Source: Clostridium sp. OF03-18AA (GTDB lineage: Bacteria > Bacillota > Clostridia > Lachnospirales > Lachnospiraceae). Taken from it: 64,000 nucleotides of DNA. The notes beneath the pieces were generated by a model that was not told the origin of the DNA, searched no databases, and was given only the letters and a program-made list of their open reading frames with translations. Both the position numbers and the translations under genes were made by a program. Location of the stretch: positions 62,001 to 126,000 of the forward strand of contig NZ_QUEP01000003.1 in assembly GCF_003478035.1 (NCBI RefSeq), given 5' to 3'. Below, piece by piece: positions 18,865 to 30,793 of this stretch (the stretch's first letter is position 1; each line of letters starts with the position of its first letter).

Positions 18865-21800
18865 TTATTCATCAACTTCCTGTGTGTCATCCTCGTTGAG
18901 AATGATCTTCTCAGCCTCTTCAATCGGAGCTTCTGTCTCCTCCTGCGGCTCAGCAGCAGTCTGAACTTCCGGCTCCGGCTTCTTCTCCTCGATCTCGCCG
19001 GTGCTGAGCTTGATGTTGCGGTAACGCTTCATACCGGTACCAGCCGGGATGAGCTTACCGATGATAACATTCTCTTTCAGACCGATCAGGTGATCTACTT
19101 TGCCGTTGATCGCAGCCTCAGTAAGAACCTTGGTGGTCTCCTGGAAGGATGCAGCGGATAAGAAGGAATCGGTTGCAAGGGATGCCTTTGTGATACCGAG
19201 CATGACCTGTTTGCCCTCTGCCGGCTGTTTGCCTGCAGCGATGAGCTCCTCGTTCATCTCGTTGAAATCAAGAACATCCATGGATACGCCCGGAAGAACG
19301 TCGGAATCGCCGCTCTCCTCGATACGGATCTTCTTTAACATCTGACGCACGATCATCTCGATATGCTTATCGTTGATCTCTACACCCTGTAAACGGTAAA
19401 CACGCTGTACCTCACGGATCATGTAATCCTGTACGGCACGAACGCCCTTAACCTTTAACAGGTCGTGCGGGTTGATGCTACCTTCTGTGAGAACGTCACC
19501 GGCCTCGAGAACCTGTCCGTCCGTAACTTTGATTCTGGAACCATACGGGATCAGATAAGTCTTGGAGTTTCCGGTCTCCGGATCAGTAACGATGATCTCA
19601 CGTTTCTTCTTGGTATCTTTAATTGTGACAACACCACCAAATTCAGCAATGATCGCAAGTCCCTTCGGGCGTCTTGCCTCGAAAAGCTCCTCGACACGCG
19701 GAAGACCCTGTGTGATATCGCCGCCGGCAACACCGCCGGAGTGGAATGTACGCATGGTTAACTGTGTACCCGGCTCACCGATGGACTGTGCGGCAATGAT
19801 ACCAACAGCCTCGCCGACCTGTACCGGCTGACCTGTCGCCATGTTCGCGCCGTAGCACTTGGAGCAAACACCGATATGGCATTTACATGTCAGGACTGTA
19901 CGGATCTTAACGGTATTTCTGCCGAGCTTCTCAAGAACCTTGATAACGGCTGCGGCACGTTTCGGTGTACACATATGGTTTGCCTTGACAACAACTTCTC
20001 CGGTATCCGGATCTGTGATCGTCTCAGCGATATATCTGCCTGTTAATCTCTCCTGGAGAGTCTCGATCGTCTCTTTACCGTCTGTAAAGCCTTCGATCTC
20101 CATGTACGGGATCGTTCCTTTTCCTTCGCAGCAGTCTGTCTCACGGATGATGAGATCCTGGGATACATCGACAAGACGTCTTGTCAGGTAACCAGAGTCG
20201 GCTGTACGAAGAGCGGTATCGGACATACCTTTTCTCGCACCATGTGCGGAGATGAAGTACTCAAGTACGTCAAGACCTTCACGGAAGTTGGACTTGATCG
20301 GGAGTTCGATCGTGTGACCGGTTGTATCCGCCATAAGTCCTCGCATACCAGCAAGCTGCTTGATCTGCTTATCAGAACCACGGGCTCCGGAGTCCGCCAT
20401 CATGAAGATGTTGTTGTATTTATCAAGACCTGTCAGAAGGTCATGTGTTAACTGGTCATCGGTTGCTTTCCATACATCGATAACTTCTTTGTAACGTTCT
20501 TCCTCTGTGATAAGACCACGGCGGAAGTTCTTTGCGATACGGTCAACCGTTGCCTCAGCGTCCGCAAGGAGCTGTTTCTTGGTTGCCGGGACAGTCATAT
20601 CGGAAATGGATACGGTCATAGCGGCTCTTGTGGAGTACTTGTAACCGATCGCCTTGATATCGTCCAGAGTGATCGCTGTCTGAATCGCTCCGTGTGTATT
20701 GATGACTTTCTCGAGGATCTGCTTTAACTGTTTCTTCTTTACGAGGAAATCGATCTCCGGCTTTAACTCGTTGCCCGGGATCGTTCTGTCGACAAATCCA
20801 AGGTCCTGCGGGATGATCTCGTTGAAGAGGATACGTCCTACAGTTGTATCAACGATGCCTGTCATCGTTCTTCCGTCCGGAAGTGTCTTTGTCACACGGA
20901 CTTTGATTCTCGCATGAAGAGTAACGGCTCCGTTCTCATATGCAAGAAGTGCTTCGTTCGGGCTCTTGAAGAACATGCCTTCGCCCTTTGCGCCCGGTCT
21001 CTCCTGTGTCAGATAGTAGATACCGAGGACCATATCCTGGGAAGGAACTGCTACCGGACCACCATCGGACGGTTTTAACAGGTTGTTCGGGGAGAGAAGA
21101 AGGAAGCGGCACTCTGCCTGTGCTTCCATCGTCAGCGGAAGGTGAACCGCCATCTGGTCTCCATCGAAGTCCGCGTTGAATGCGGTACAAACGAGCGGGT
21201 GAAGCTTGATTGCCTTACCTTCTACAAGGATCGGCTCGAACGCCTGAATACCAAGACGGTGAAGAGTAGGGGCACGGTTTAACATAACCGGATGCTCTTT
21301 GATTACATCCTCGAGAACATCCCAGACCTCTGTCTGAAGACGCTCGACCATCTTTTTCGCGTTCTTGATGTTGTGTGCAGTTCCGTTTGCAACGAGTTCC
21401 TTCATAACGAACGGTTTGAAGAGCTCGATCGCCATCTCTTTCGGAAGACCGCACTGGTAGATCTTAAGTTCCGGTCCAACGACGATAACGGAACGTCCGG
21501 AATAGTCAACTCGTTTACCGAGAAGGTTCTGACGGAAACGTCCCTGCTTACCTTTTAACATGTCAGAAAGGGACTTTAACGCACGGTTGCCCGGTCCTGT
21601 AACCGGTCTTCCGCGTCTGCCGTTATCGATCAGGGCATCAACAGCCTCCTGGAGCATTCTCTTCTCGTTGCGGACGATGATGTCCGGAGCGCCGAGTTCG
21701 AGAAGTCTTGCGAGACGGTTGTTACGGTTGATGATTCTTCTGTATAAGTCGTTTAAGTCGGATGTCGCGAAACGTCCGCCGTCGAGCTGTACCATCGGGC

Positions 21801-22536
21801 GGATATCCGGCGGGATGACCGGGATCACGTTCATGATCATCCACTCCGGTCTGTTTCCGGAGCTGCGGAATGCATCAACAACCTCAAGGCGCTTGATGAT
21901 TCTCGCTCTCTTCTGGCCGGAAGCCTCCTGAAGAGCTTTTCTCAGCTCTTCGGAGTCTTTATCCAGATCGATATTCTTTAAAAGTTCCTGGACTGCCTCA
22001 GCACCCATTCCTACGCGGAATGTGCCGTAGCCGTACTTTTCAACAGCATCGCGGTACTCTTTCTCGGAAAGGACCTGCTTTAACTGAAGTCCGGTATTTC
22101 CTGCATCCAGAACGATATAGGAAGCAAAGTACAGAACTTTCTCGAGGACTCTCGGGGAGATGTCCAGGATCAGACCCATACGGCTCGGGATACCTTTAAA
22201 ATACCAGATATGGGATACCGGAGCGGCAAGCGCGATATGTCCGATACGCTCACGGCGCACGCTGGACTTCGTTACCTCAACGCCGCAGCGGTCACAGATA
22301 ACACCTTTGTATCTGATTTTCTTGTATTTACCACAATGGCACTCCCAGTCCTTGGTCGGTCCAAAGATTCTTTCGCAGTACAGACCGTCCTTCTCCGGTT
22401 TTAAGGTTCTGTAGTTGATGGTCTCCGGTTTTTTAACCTCACCATGGGACCATTCCAGAATCTTTTCCGAAGAGGCAAGTCCGATACGGATCGCGTCGAA
22501 TGTCATCGGCTGATAAGTTTCATTTGTCTCAGGCAT
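18865..22536 (-). CDS. rpoC: RNA polymerase beta-prime subunit
   Basis: A 1223-residue beta-prime subunit of RNA polymerase. The N-terminal zinc site ([13 protein letters not shown] then CDRCG), the catalytic [12 protein letters not shown] with three Mg-binding aspartates, the trigger-loop region and the second zinc site ([13 protein letters not shown]) are all present. The C-terminus has an acidic tail ([18 protein letters not shown]). It follows rpoB after a 19-base gap with a ribosome site. The length is normal for Firmicutes, without the large lineage inserts of proteobacteria. Confidence 0.99.
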   Translation of the reverse strand: MPETNETYQPMTFDAIRIGLASSEKILEWSHGEVKKPETINYRTLKPEKDGLYCERIFGPTKDWECHCGKYKKIRYKGVICDRCGVEVTKSSVRRERIGHIALAAPVSHIWYFKGIPSRMGLILDISPRVLEKVLYFASYIVLDAGNTGLQLKQVLSEKEYRDAVEKYGYGTFRVGMGAEAVQELLKNIDLDKDSEELRKALQEASGQKRARIIKRLEVVDAFRSSGNRPEWMIMNVIPVIPPDIRPMVQLDGGRFATSDLNDLYRRIINRNNRLARLLELGAPDIIVRNEKRMLQEAVDALIDNGRRGRPVTGPGNRALKSLSDMLKGKQGRFRQNLLGKRVDYSGRSVIVVGPELKIYQCGLPKEMAIELFKPFVMKELVANGTAHNIKNAKKMVERLQTEVWDVLEDVIKEHPVMLNRAPTLHRLGIQAFEPILVEGKAIKLHPLVCTAFNADFDGDQMAVHLPLTMEAQAECRFLLLSPNNLLKPSDGGPVAVPSQDMVLGIYYLTQERPGAKGEGMFFKSPNEALLAYENGAVTLHARIKVRVTKTLPDGRTMTGIVDTTVGRILFNEIIPQDLGFVDRTIPGNELKPEIDFLVKKKQLKQILEKVINTHGAIQTAITLDDIKAIGYKYSTRAAMTVSISDMTVPATKKQLLADAEATVDRIAKNFRRGLITEEERYKEVIDVWKATDDQLTHDLLTGLDKYNNIFMMADSGARGSDKQIKQLAGMRGLMADTTGHTIELPIKSNFREGLDVLEYFISAHGARKGMSDTALRTADSGYLTRRLVDVSQDLIIRETDCCEGKGTIPYMEIEGFTDGKETIETLQERLTGRYIAETITDPDTGEVVVKANHMCTPKRAAAVIKVLEKLGRNTVKIRTVLTCKCHIGVCSKCYGANMATGQPVQVGEAVGIIAAQSIGEPGTQLTMRTFHSGGVAGGDITQGLPRVEELFEARRPKGLAIIAEFGGVVTIKDTKKKREIIVTDPETGNSKTYLIPYGSRIKVTDGQVLEAGDVLTEGSINPHDLLKVKGVRAVQDYMIREVQRVYRLQGVEINDKHIEMIVRQMLKKIRIEESGDSDVLPGVSMDVLDFNEMNEELIAAGKQPAEGKQVMLGITKASLATDSFLSAASFQETTKVLTEAAINGKVDHLIGLKENVIIGKLIPAGTGMKRYRNIKLSTGEIEEKKPEPEVQTAAEPQEETEAPIEEAEKIILNEDDTQEVDE

Positions 22537-22555
22537 GAACGGTACTCCCTTCTAA

Positions 22556-25500
22556 TTATTTGTCGTCATCCTCGGTATAATCGTCATCGACATAGTCGTC
22601 TTTGGCACCGTCGTTTGTATAGTCATCGTCTTCCACATTGACAAGCTCGTCGCCCTTGAATTCCTGCTTCTGGAATCCGTAGTCGGATAAGTCTTCCTTA
22701 TCGTTGTAGCGGCGGTCTCCCTCGATGATGGAACGAAGATCGTAGTTTGTATCAGAGTAGTCGATGTTCTCAGACATATCGACTTCCTCACCATTGTCAC
22801 GCAGCACTCTTACATCCAGTCCGAGAGACTGTAACTCTTTTAAGAGTACCTTGAAGGACTCCGGAATACCCGGCTCCGGAATGTTCTCGCCCTTGATGAT
22901 CGCCTCGTAGGTCTTTACACGTCCAACAACGTCATCGGACTTCACTGTCAGGATCTCCTGAAGTGTGTAAGCCGCGCCGTAAGCCTCAAGAGCCCAAACC
23001 TCCATCTCACCGAAACGCTGTCCGCCGAACTGTGCTTTACCACCGAGCGGCTGCTGTGTAACGAGTGCGTATGGGCCTGTGGAACGTGCATGGATCTTAT
23101 CGTCAACCAGGTGATGCAGTTTCAGGTAGTGCATGTGTCCGATCGTAGTCGGGCCATCGAAGTATTCGCCTGTACGTCCGTCGCGGAGCTGTACCTTACC
23201 GGTACGGCTGATCGGAACGCCCTTCCAGAGAGCACGGTGATCAAGGTGCTCACCGAGATATTCCATAACCTCCGGACGAAGGATCTCTTTATACTTCTCC
23301 TGGAATGCATCCCATTCCATGTTTACATAATCGTTTGCAAGCTCCAGTGTATCCTGGATATCATTCTCGTCTGCGCCATCGAATACCGGTGTGGAAACAT
23401 TGAATCCAAGTGCCTTTGCTGCAAGGCTTAAGTGGATCTCAAGGACCTGTCCGATGTTCATTCGGGACGGCACGCCTAACGGGTTTAATACGATATCGAG
23501 CGGACGTCCGTTCGGAAGGAACGGCATATCCTCTACCGGAAGTACACGGGAGACAACACCCTTGTTACCATGACGGCCGGCCATCTTATCACCAACAGAA
23601 ATCTTACGTTTCTGAGCGATGTAGATGCGGACTGTCTCATTTACGCCAGGAGCAAGCTCGTCGCCGTTCTCTCTTGTGAAGAGTTTTGCGTCGATGATGG
23701 TTCCGTATGCGCCATGCGGTACTTTTAAGGATGTGTCGCGGACTTCTCTTGCCTTCTCACCGAAGATCGCACGAAGAAGTCTCTCTTCAGCTGTCAGCTC
23801 AGTCTCTCCCTTAGGAGTTACCTTTCCAACTAAGATATCACCGGCACGGACCTCAGCGCCGATGCGGATGATTCCGCGCTCATCCAGGTCTTTCAATGCG
23901 TCATCGCCGACACCCGGAACATCTCTTGTGATCTCTTCCGGTCCTAACTTGGTATCACGGGATTCGCATTCATATTCTTCAATATGAACAGATGTGTAGA
24001 CATCATTCATAACAAGTTTTTCACTTAACAGGACCGCATCCTCGTAGTTGTAACCTTCCCAGGTCATGAATCCGATCAGCGGGTTCTTACCAAGTGCGAT
24101 CTCGCCATCCTTTGTGGACGGTCCGTCCGCGATAACCTCGCCTTTCTCTACATGGTCGCCCTTGTAAACGATCGGCTTCTGGTTGTAGCTGTTGGACTGG
24201 TTGCTTCGTGAGAATTTGATCAGGCGGTAAACGTCGCGGTTTCCGTCAGAATCTCTCTTGATGATGATCTCGTTGGAAGCGGAGCGTTCAACAACGCCGG
24301 CATTCTTAGCGACTACGCAGACACCGGAGTCAACGGCAGCCTTGCCTTCGATACCGGTACCAACAACCGGAGCTTCTGTGGAAAGCAGCGGTACAGCCTG
24401 ACGCTGCATGTTGGATCCCATCAGGGCACGGTTCGCGTCATCGTTCTGTAAGAACGGGATCATGGAAGTAGCAACGGAGAATACCATTCTCGGGGATACG
24501 TCCATGAGGTCGATCTGTTTCTTCTGGAAGGAGGAAGTCTCCTCACGGAAACGACCGGATACGTTGTTGTGGATGAAGTGGCCTTCCTCATCGAGCGGCT
24601 CATTCGCCTGTGCTACGATGTAGTTATCCTCTTCGTCAGCTGTCATGTAGACAACATCGTCGGTAACACGCGGGTTAGCCGGATCGCTCTTGTCTACGAC
24701 ACGATACGGAGCCTCAACGAAGCCGTACTGGTTTACCTTCGCATAGCTTGCGAGGGAGTTGATAAGACCGATGTTCGGTCCCTCAGGAGTCTCGACCGGA
24801 CACATACGACCGTAGTGGGTGTAGTGTACATCTCGAACCTCGAATCCTGCACGCTCTCTGGACAGACCGCCCGGTCCTAACGCGGAGAGACGTCTCTTAT
24901 GCGTAAGCTCGGATAACGGGTTGTTCTGGTCCATGAACTGGGACAGCTGGGAGCTTCCGAAGAACTCCTTCACTGCTGCAGTGACCGGTTTGATATTGAT
25001 CAGGGACTGCGGAGTGATTCCGTCGATGTCCTGTGTTGTCATTCTCTCACGTACAACGCGCTCCATTCTGGAGAGACCGATACGGTACTGGTTCTGAAGG
25101 AGCTCTCCGACTGCACGGATACGACGGTTTCCAAGGTGGTCGATATCATCCTTTACGCCGATGCCGTACTCAAGGTGCATGTTGTAGTTGATGGAAGCAA
25201 GGATATCTTCCTTTGTGATGCATTTCGGAACAAGCTCGTGGACGTTGCGGCGGAGTTCAGCTTTTAACTCTTCCTCGTCATCCCCTGCTTTTTCCAGAAT
25301 GTCTTTTAATACCGGGTAATATACTAACTCTGTGATACCTACTTCTTCCGGATCGAAGGACACATATGCGGAAAGGTCAACCATAAGGTTGGAAAGGACT
25401 TTCTCCACGCGCTCTTCTGTCTGGATCCATACATACGGGATCGCAGCGTTCTGGATCGCGATCGCCTGATCTTTTGTGATCGCTTTTCCTGCTTCCGCAA

Positions 25501-26419
25501 GGATCTCGCCTGTTTCTGTATCAACGATATCCTCGGACGGAATCTGTCCGACGATACGGTTCTTCATATGAAGCTTCTTGTTGAATTTATATCTGCCGAC
25601 CTTTGCGAGATCATATCTTCTCGGGTCGAAGAACATGCCGTTTAACAGGCTCTCAGCACTGTCGACAGACAGCGGCTCGCCCGGACGGATCTTCTTATAT
25701 AACTCAAGGAGACCATCCTGATAGTTGTCGGATGTATCCTTTGTGAAGCTTGCGAGAAGCTTCGGCTCCTCACCGAAGAGATCGATGATCTCAGCGTTTG
25801 TACCATATCCGAGCGCACGGATCAGGACAGTTACCGGGACCTTTCTGGTACGGTCTACACGTACATAGAACACGTCGTTGGAATCTGTCTCATACTCTAA
25901 CCATGCTCCACGATTCGGGATTACGGTACAGGAATATAATTCTTTACCGATCTTATCGTGATCGATACCATAATAGATACCAGGGGAACGTACCAACTGG
26001 CTGACGATAACACGCTCTGCACCGTTAATAACGAAGGAGCCGGTATCTGTCATTAATGGCAGATCGCCCATGAAAATCTCGTGTTCATTGATCTCATCTT
26101 TATCTTTGTTGCAGAGTCTCACCTTGACTTTCAAAGGTGCGGCGTAAGTTGCATCACGCTCTTTGCACTCTTCGATCGTGTATTTGATGTCATCTTTGCA
26201 AAGCGTGAAGTCTACAAACTCCAGGCTAAGATGTCCAGCAAAGTCAGCGATCGGAGAGATATCGTCAAAGACCTCTTTCAGGCCCTCGTCGAGGAACCAC
26301 TGATAAGAATCCTTCTGGATCTCGATCAGGTTCGGCATCTCAAGAACTTCTTTCTGTCTTGAGAAGCTCATTCTTACGCTCTTGCCGGACGGCACCGGAC
26401 GCATTCTGCTTTTCTCCAT
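22556..26419 (-). CDS. rpoB: RNA polymerase beta subunit
   Basis: A 1287-residue beta subunit. The rifampicin cluster is intact ([20 protein letters not shown] then [10 protein letters not shown]), and the conserved [20 protein letters not shown] and [21 protein letters not shown] blocks are present. The C-terminus ends in an unusually acidic tail rich in D, Y and E. The start at 26419 gives MEKSRMRPV, matching typical homologues; a GTG four codons upstream is possible but lies on top of the ribosome site. It is driven by its own promoter at 26516-26544 and co-transcribed with rpoC. rplJ-rplL are not adjacent. Confidence 0.99.
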   Translation of the reverse strand: MEKSRMRPVPSGKSVRMSFSRQKEVLEMPNLIEIQKDSYQWFLDEGLKEVFDDISPIADFAGHLSLEFVDFTLCKDDIKYTIEECKERDATYAAPLKVKVRLCNKDKDEINEHEIFMGDLPLMTDTGSFVINGAERVIVSQLVRSPGIYYGIDHDKIGKELYSCTVIPNRGAWLEYETDSNDVFYVRVDRTRKVPVTVLIRALGYGTNAEIIDLFGEEPKLLASFTKDTSDNYQDGLLELYKKIRPGEPLSVDSAESLLNGMFFDPRRYDLAKVGRYKFNKKLHMKNRIVGQIPSEDIVDTETGEILAEAGKAITKDQAIAIQNAAIPYVWIQTEERVEKVLSNLMVDLSAYVSFDPEEVGITELVYYPVLKDILEKAGDDEEELKAELRRNVHELVPKCITKEDILASINYNMHLEYGIGVKDDIDHLGNRRIRAVGELLQNQYRIGLSRMERVVRERMTTQDIDGITPQSLINIKPVTAAVKEFFGSSQLSQFMDQNNPLSELTHKRRLSALGPGGLSRERAGFEVRDVHYTHYGRMCPVETPEGPNIGLINSLASYAKVNQYGFVEAPYRVVDKSDPANPRVTDDVVYMTADEEDNYIVAQANEPLDEEGHFIHNNVSGRFREETSSFQKKQIDLMDVSPRMVFSVATSMIPFLQNDDANRALMGSNMQRQAVPLLSTEAPVVGTGIEGKAAVDSGVCVVAKNAGVVERSASNEIIIKRDSDGNRDVYRLIKFSRSNQSNSYNQKPIVYKGDHVEKGEVIADGPSTKDGEIALGKNPLIGFMTWEGYNYEDAVLLSEKLVMNDVYTSVHIEEYECESRDTKLGPEEITRDVPGVGDDALKDLDERGIIRIGAEVRAGDILVGKVTPKGETELTAEERLLRAIFGEKAREVRDTSLKVPHGAYGTIIDAKLFTRENGDELAPGVNETVRIYIAQKRKISVGDKMAGRHGNKGVVSRVLPVEDMPFLPNGRPLDIVLNPLGVPSRMNIGQVLEIHLSLAAKALGFNVSTPVFDGADENDIQDTLELANDYVNMEWDAFQEKYKEILRPEVMEYLGEHLDHRALWKGVPISRTGKVQLRDGRTGEYFDGPTTIGHMHYLKLHHLVDDKIHARSTGPYALVTQQPLGGKAQFGGQRFGEMEVWALEAYGAAYTLQEILTVKSDDVVGRVKTYEAIIKGENIPEPGIPESFKVLLKELQSLGLDVRVLRDNGEEVDMSENIDYSDTNYDLRSIIEGDRRYNDKEDLSDYGFQKQEFKGDELVNVEDDDYTNDGAKDDYVDDDYTEDDDK

Positions 26420-26515
26420 TTGACGTTTCACCCCTGTTTTCTTTCTCTATAATCAATAACTAATTTTGGGCATACTGGTACCATATGCACATGATACCAC
26501 AATAGTGCACATTTC

Positions 26516-26544
26516 ATACTACCATGGGGTTGTCAATCTGTCAA
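26516..26544 (-). promoter_or_regulatory. rpoBC promoter
   Basis: On the minus strand TTGACA, 17-base spacer, TAGTAT, giving a leader of about 90 bases before rpoB. Confidence 0.8.
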
Positions 26545-26565
26545 GCACTTTTTTACAAAGTTTTC

Positions 26566-27777
26566 CTACTCTACGCTTGTGTAATACCCCGGCGCATACA
26601 TCTGAATCGAGTAGAAATCATCCCCTGACGGGCTTTCTTTACTTGCAAAAATCTCCGGTCCATAAGCTGTGGTAAATCCGTTGACACTGTCATCTGTCTT
26701 ACTAACGATCATATCCTCGGTATTGATCAGTTCCTGATATACCTCCTGTCCGCTTAGATCCGTATCCAGATAGCCGAATTCCTGGAATGTGGCTTCCAAC
26801 ACGTCCACGATCTGGTAAAAGGCCTCCTCATTGCTGCTGTAGGCACCGATCCCATGGAGATCATCTGTTGCCGTGTCGGCGTAGATGGTAATGCTTCCCA
26901 CATACTCCCCATCACGGCTCAGATAATAGGCCTGATCTGTGTTGTACCAGCTCATATCGTCCGAAGCATAGTTGTAGCTGTATGTGTCCTCCATCGACCA
27001 CTCAGAAAATCCGTACTGCGGCAGGAGCCGGTCCAGGGCGGCCGTCACATCCGCAAGCTGGGCGTCATAGTGACCGTAGTTTGTACAGTTTGTTCCGATG
27101 GCCCGCACCTCCTCGTCGGAGAGCTCGCCCTCTCCAAGGACCTCCACGGCGTTGGAATCGGCAGAGGACCAGAGATCGCCGCTGGACGAGTCGAAGATGT
27201 TCTCGATCCCGTAGATCGATTCCCGGATCGCATGGGTGATAAGGAACAGCAGGTTTCCGCCGACGGAAAATACCAGCCAGATGATCACGACGATCAGAAT
27301 GCCGGTAAACGGCTTCTTCCGTCCCCGCTCGGAGTTTACACGATCCATGATGTTCTTCGCGGACTGGCTGCTGTAAGTTCCACTCTGGCAGGTGTCCGCC
27401 TGACTGCGGTACTGCTCAAGCTGGCTCTTCATGTGTTCGAACGCATTCCGCTGTCCCGTCATCCGGTTTCCCATATTCTGGAATGGATCCGCTGTCTTCT
27501 TCTCCCGAGCTGGCTTTTTCTTTCCGCCCTGTATTCTGGTTGATGTCCCATTCCCTTTAAATATGCCCGCGTACGAATCTGTACCGGACGTGCTGCTTCC
27601 AGGGTATTCGCTTCCGCCATCATGGTACAGGCAGTCTGACTCATGGCGAGGATGCCTCTCATTTAAATAGTAATCCACATCCTGCACATATGGATGCCAC
27701 ACGATCCTTTTGCATCCGCTGCAGTATAGACCCGATGTCATTTTCTGGTCGCAGTATGGACAATATCTCTGTTTCAT
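26566..27777 (-). CDS. Zinc-ribbon membrane protein of unknown function
   Basis: A 403-residue protein I cannot assign to a named family. It starts with a four-cysteine zinc ribbon (C6, C9, C19, C22: YCPYCDQKM then LYCSGCKR). A long polar, low-complexity, probably disordered stretch (about 45-150) follows. One membrane helix (about 158-182, LIVVIIWLVFSVGGNLLFL) leads to a 220-residue domain likely outside the membrane, with many Asp, Ser and Tyr residues. This zinc-ribbon / linker / single-helix / outer-domain plan is common in Firmicutes proteins of unknown role. It has a candidate promoter at 27860-27888 and lies between ftsH and rpoB. Confidence 0.6.
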   Translation of the reverse strand: MKQRYCPYCDQKMTSGLYCSGCKRIVWHPYVQDVDYYLNERHPRHESDCLYHDGGSEYPGSSTSGTDSYAGIFKGNGTSTRIQGGKKKPAREKKTADPFQNMGNRMTGQRNAFEHMKSQLEQYRSQADTCQSGTYSSQSAKNIMDRVNSERGRKKPFTGILIVVIIWLVFSVGGNLLFLITHAIRESIYGIENIFDSSSGDLWSSADSNAVEVLGEGELSDEEVRAIGTNCTNYGHYDAQLADVTAALDRLLPQYGFSEWSMEDTYSYNYASDDMSWYNTDQAYYLSRDGEYVGSITIYADTATDDLHGIGAYSSNEEAFYQIVDVLEATFQEFGYLDTDLSGQEVYQELINTEDMIVSKTDDSVNGFTTAYGPEIFASKESPSGDDFYSIQMYAPGYYTSVE

Positions 27778-27859
27778 CCGTTTTTCCTCCTGTCGGTATT
27801 CCTCTTTTCAGGTCATTTTAATTTTGTATTTTAAGCCCAACAGCTAAATTTCTACTCTC

Positions 27860-27888
27860 ATTTTAACATAGGTTTCCAGTGTACACAA
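27860..27888 (-). promoter_or_regulatory. Candidate promoter of the zinc-ribbon gene
   Basis: On the minus strand TTGTGT, 17-base spacer, TAAAAT, about 80 bases before the start codon. Confidence 0.5.
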
Positions 27889-27925
27889 TCGAGATTTCAC
27901 ATCGTCAGCCCAATGCCTGATTCTT

Positions 27926-28067
27926 GTTACAGTACACGGGCACTCCTTGCCCGCGCACTGTAACAGGATTTTGCCGATGCTTCGCATTCCGAATCGGCAA
28001 AATCCACTACCACCACTGTATTGTACGGAATTTTCAGTTCAGAAAATTCCTACCCATGAAAAGTAAC
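27926..28067. repeat. GTTAC-ended triple-hairpin repeat, copy A
   Basis: A 142-base unit beginning GTTAC and ending GTAAC. It holds three hairpins: GTTACAGT..ACTGTAAC with an inner CGGGCA/TGCCCG pair, GGATTTTGCCGAT/ATCGGCAAAATCC, and GGAATTTTC/GAAAATTCC. A second full copy is at 37213-37355 and a partial copy at 34801-34875. It lies between ftsH and the zinc-ribbon gene. Confidence 0.8.
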
Positions 28068-28090
28068 TGATTCTTTTCCCAAAACGAAAA

Positions 28091-28129
28091 AAGACTCAGA
28101 GCAGCCACTTTGCATGGTCTCTGAGTCTT
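28091..28129 (-). terminator. ftsH terminator
   Basis: Arms AAGACTCAGA / TCTGAGTCTT followed on the minus strand by a run of T; 20 bases after the ftsH stop. Confidence 0.85.
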
Positions 28130-28149
28130 CTCACACTGATATACTGCTT

Positions 28150-30000
28150 TTACCGGTTCAGGATCTCCATAAATTCTTCCCCTGTGATTGTCTCCTTTTC
28201 GAGAAGATATCCGGCGAGTTCGTTTAATTTTGCTGCATGGTCTCTTAAGATTCCCATCGCCTTCTCGTACTGTGCCTTCACGGTAGCGATCACCTCGTCA
28301 TCGATGGCTTTCGCTGTCTCCGGTGAGCATGCGAGGGAGGTGTCTCCACCAAGGTACTGGTTCGTCACGGTCTCAAGGGCAACCATACCGAACTGGTCGC
28401 TCATGCCGTAGCGGGTCACCATAGCGCGGGCAAGCTTTGTGGCCTGCTCGATATCGTTGGAGGCTCCGGTCGTGATGGAGTGGAACATAAATTCCTCCGC
28501 CGCACGGCCGCCGGTCAGGGTTGCGATCTTGTTGAGTGCCTCCTCCTTACTCATAAGAAGGCGCTCGCCGTCCTCCACCTGCATCGTATAACCAAGAGCA
28601 CCCGATGTTCTCGGAATAATCGTGATCTTGTGTACCGGAGCGGAATTGCTCTGGCACGCAGCCACCAGGGCATGACCGATCTCGTGATAAGCGACGATCC
28701 GGCGTTCATTTTCAGATACGGACGCATTTTTCTTCTGGTAACCGGCGATAACAGTCTCAACGCTCTCCTCCAGGTCAGCCTGGGATACAACGCGGCGTCC
28801 CATGCGGACGGCACGGAGCGCGCCCTCATTGATAATGTTCGCAAGCTCGGCACCGCTGGCTCCGACAGTGGCTCTCGCGATGGCGTTAAAGTCAACGGAC
28901 TCATCCATCTTGACATCTTTTCCATGTACCCGCAGGATCGCCTCACGGCCTTTAAGATCCGGAAGCTCCACCGGAATTCTTCTGTCGAAACGGCCCGGTC
29001 TTAAAAGAGCCTTATCGAGGGTCTCCGGACGGTTTGTGGCCGCCAGGATCACAACACCCTTTCGTCCGTCGAATCCGTCCATCTCTGTAAGAAGCTGGTT
29101 TAAGGTCTGCTCACGCTCATCGTTTCCACCCATGCCGCTTCCGTCACGCTTTTTACCGATAGTATCGATCTCATCGATAAAGACGATACACGGAGCTTTC
29201 TCATTTGCCTGCTTGAAGAGGTCCCGGACCTTCGCGGCACCCATGCCGACGAACATCTCAACGAACTCGGAACCGGAGATTGAGAAGAACGGAACGTGCG
29301 CCTCACCGGCAACGGCCTTTGCAAGTAATGTTTTACCTGTTCCTGGAGGGCCTACGAGAAGGGCGCCCTTCGGAAGTGTGGCACCGATATCGGAATATTT
29401 CTTCGGGTCATGAAGGAAATCAACGATCTCCTTTAAGGCGTCTTTCGCCTCCTCCTCACCTGCGACATCCGCAAATGTCACACCGGTCTCGCTCTCCGCG
29501 TAGATCTTTGCATTGGACTTTCCAAATGTCATCGCGTTTCCGCCCATGCGCTTCGCCATGCTGCGGCTTAAGATCTGCCCGAGCCCAATCATGATCACGA
29601 ACGGAAGGATCCAGTTCACGAAAATATTCATGATCGCTGACTCTTTTCTCGGAATCACTTTATCGAATGTGACGCCCTTGCTGTACAGGCGATCTGTCAG
29701 ATCCGGGTCATCCCAGAGTCCTGTCTTGTAGACCTGCTCTTTTCCATTGCTGTCTTTCGCGATAAACACGTACTCGCCGTTCGTGTCATCTTTCTCTACC
29801 TGTGTGACCTGGTTATTGTCTACCATAGCCAGAAATTCGTTGTAGCCGACTTCCTTTACCTGACTTTTCAGTGCGGACGGGAATACGAGTCCGTTTAACA
29901 GGACCGTCATGACCAGAATTATGATCATATAATAGAAAAATCCCTTAAATGAATTGAGATCATTCGGGTTCGGCTTTTTTCCGCCGTCTTTGGTACCCAT
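28150..30000 (-). CDS. ftsH: ATP-dependent zinc metalloprotease FtsH
   Basis: A 616-residue membrane AAA+ protease that degrades misfolded membrane and regulatory proteins. Two membrane helices (about 20-42 and 107-127) flank an external domain. The AAA module has [18 protein letters not shown] (Walker A) and [10 protein letters not shown] (Walker B), with the second region of homology after [20 protein letters not shown]. The protease site is HEIGHA. The length is normal. It has its own promoter and terminator, so it is a single-gene unit. Confidence 0.97.
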   Translation of the reverse strand: MGTKDGGKKPNPNDLNSFKGFFYYMIIILVMTVLLNGLVFPSALKSQVKEVGYNEFLAMVDNNQVTQVEKDDTNGEYVFIAKDSNGKEQVYKTGLWDDPDLTDRLYSKGVTFDKVIPRKESAIMNIFVNWILPFVIMIGLGQILSRSMAKRMGGNAMTFGKSNAKIYAESETGVTFADVAGEEEAKDALKEIVDFLHDPKKYSDIGATLPKGALLVGPPGTGKTLLAKAVAGEAHVPFFSISGSEFVEMFVGMGAAKVRDLFKQANEKAPCIVFIDEIDTIGKKRDGSGMGGNDEREQTLNQLLTEMDGFDGRKGVVILAATNRPETLDKALLRPGRFDRRIPVELPDLKGREAILRVHGKDVKMDESVDFNAIARATVGASGAELANIINEGALRAVRMGRRVVSQADLEESVETVIAGYQKKNASVSENERRIVAYHEIGHALVAACQSNSAPVHKITIIPRTSGALGYTMQVEDGERLLMSKEEALNKIATLTGGRAAEEFMFHSITTGASNDIEQATKLARAMVTRYGMSDQFGMVALETVTNQYLGGDTSLACSPETAKAIDDEVIATVKAQYEKAMGILRDHAAKLNELAGYLLEKETITGEEFMEILNR

Positions 30001-30140
30001 ACGTGTGCCTCCTTGATTTTCATTTTTCTGCAGAGCTTTTCATCGCATCCGAGCCTCTGCTGTTACTTTTTCTGTCTTTTACATGCTTTGTTTTCTGAAG
30101 ATCTGCGTGAGATGACACCCTGTCATTTCGTGTGATATTT

Positions 30141-30169
30141 ATCCTATATCAGGAAACATTGAAAGTCAA
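30141..30169 (-). promoter_or_regulatory. ftsH promoter
   Basis: On the minus strand TTGACT, 17-base spacer, TAGGAT, about 140 bases upstream of the ftsH start. Confidence 0.7.
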
Positions 30170-30275
30170 TGGAATTTATGGAAGTTTCTGAAATGTTATA
30201 TTTTTTTTAGAAATTACCATTTTTCTTTCTGGCTGACAGAGTTTGCAGGTTTCCAAACTTTTTTTATTGTTCTTC

Positions 30276-30304
30276 TTGACAAACAATCCTTTTCGTACTA
30301 TGAT
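30276..30304 (+). promoter_or_regulatory. Promoter of the T-box / trpXYZ operon
   Basis: TTGACA, 17-base spacer, TATGAT; transcription would begin about 30311, at the 5' edge of the T-box leader. Confidence 0.85.
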
Positions 30305-30310
30305 ACCCAT

Positions 30311-30605
30311 AACCAAACAAGAAAAACCGTTGAGAAAGAGGAGTACATTTTCGATCATGTTTTCACAGAGAGCTGCAGGCGGTGGGATTGCAGTATTGCA
30401 CTGGAAATGGAATGGACTTTCGAGGGCAGTCCTGAATTTTAGTATGGACTGACGGCTACCGCAGTCGTTAAGAAAGCGGCGTATATGTTGGTATACGAAA
30501 AAAGCGGACCGAAAGGTCAAATTGAGTGGCACCGCGGATATGAAATTCGTCTCAAGGATCAGATTTAAATCGATATCTGATCCTTGGGATTTTTTTATAC
30601 CTAAA
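30311..30605 (+). promoter_or_regulatory. T-box riboswitch, probably tRNA-Trp
   Basis: A 295-base leader with T-box hallmarks. The T-box core GTGGCACCGCGG is at 30526-30537. The intrinsic terminator CAAGGATCAGAT / ATCTGATCCTTG (30553-30586) is followed by seven T. A long stem-I region begins near AGAGAGCTGCAGGCGGTGGG. The sequence AGTATGGACTGA puts a TGG codon (30445-30447) in the expected specifier position, which indicates tRNA-Trp. Uncharged tRNA would stabilise the antiterminator and allow expression of the downstream importer. The T-box call is strong; the specifier assignment is by eye. Confidence 0.88.
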
Positions 30606-30793
30606 GGACCTGCCGACGGCAGCTCCCTACAGATGTATGGCAGCAAAAATACATGCTCTGTACAAGATATCCCACACCACGGCACCTTCGCTCCACACCT
30701 CCAACAACTACTGGACCGCATGACCGGATCGGAAAGACCCGGAATGCAGTTACGAATCATCTCAATTAAAAAGTAGAAGAGGAGAACAAAATT

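Noticed and set aside
22552..22800. Acidic-codon open frames near the rpoB end in other frames
   Set aside because: They are shadows of the acidic C-terminal tail of RpoB.
30176..30760. 194-codon minus-strand open frame
   Set aside because: It crosses the plus-strand promoter, T-box and terminator; the RNA features explain the sequence.
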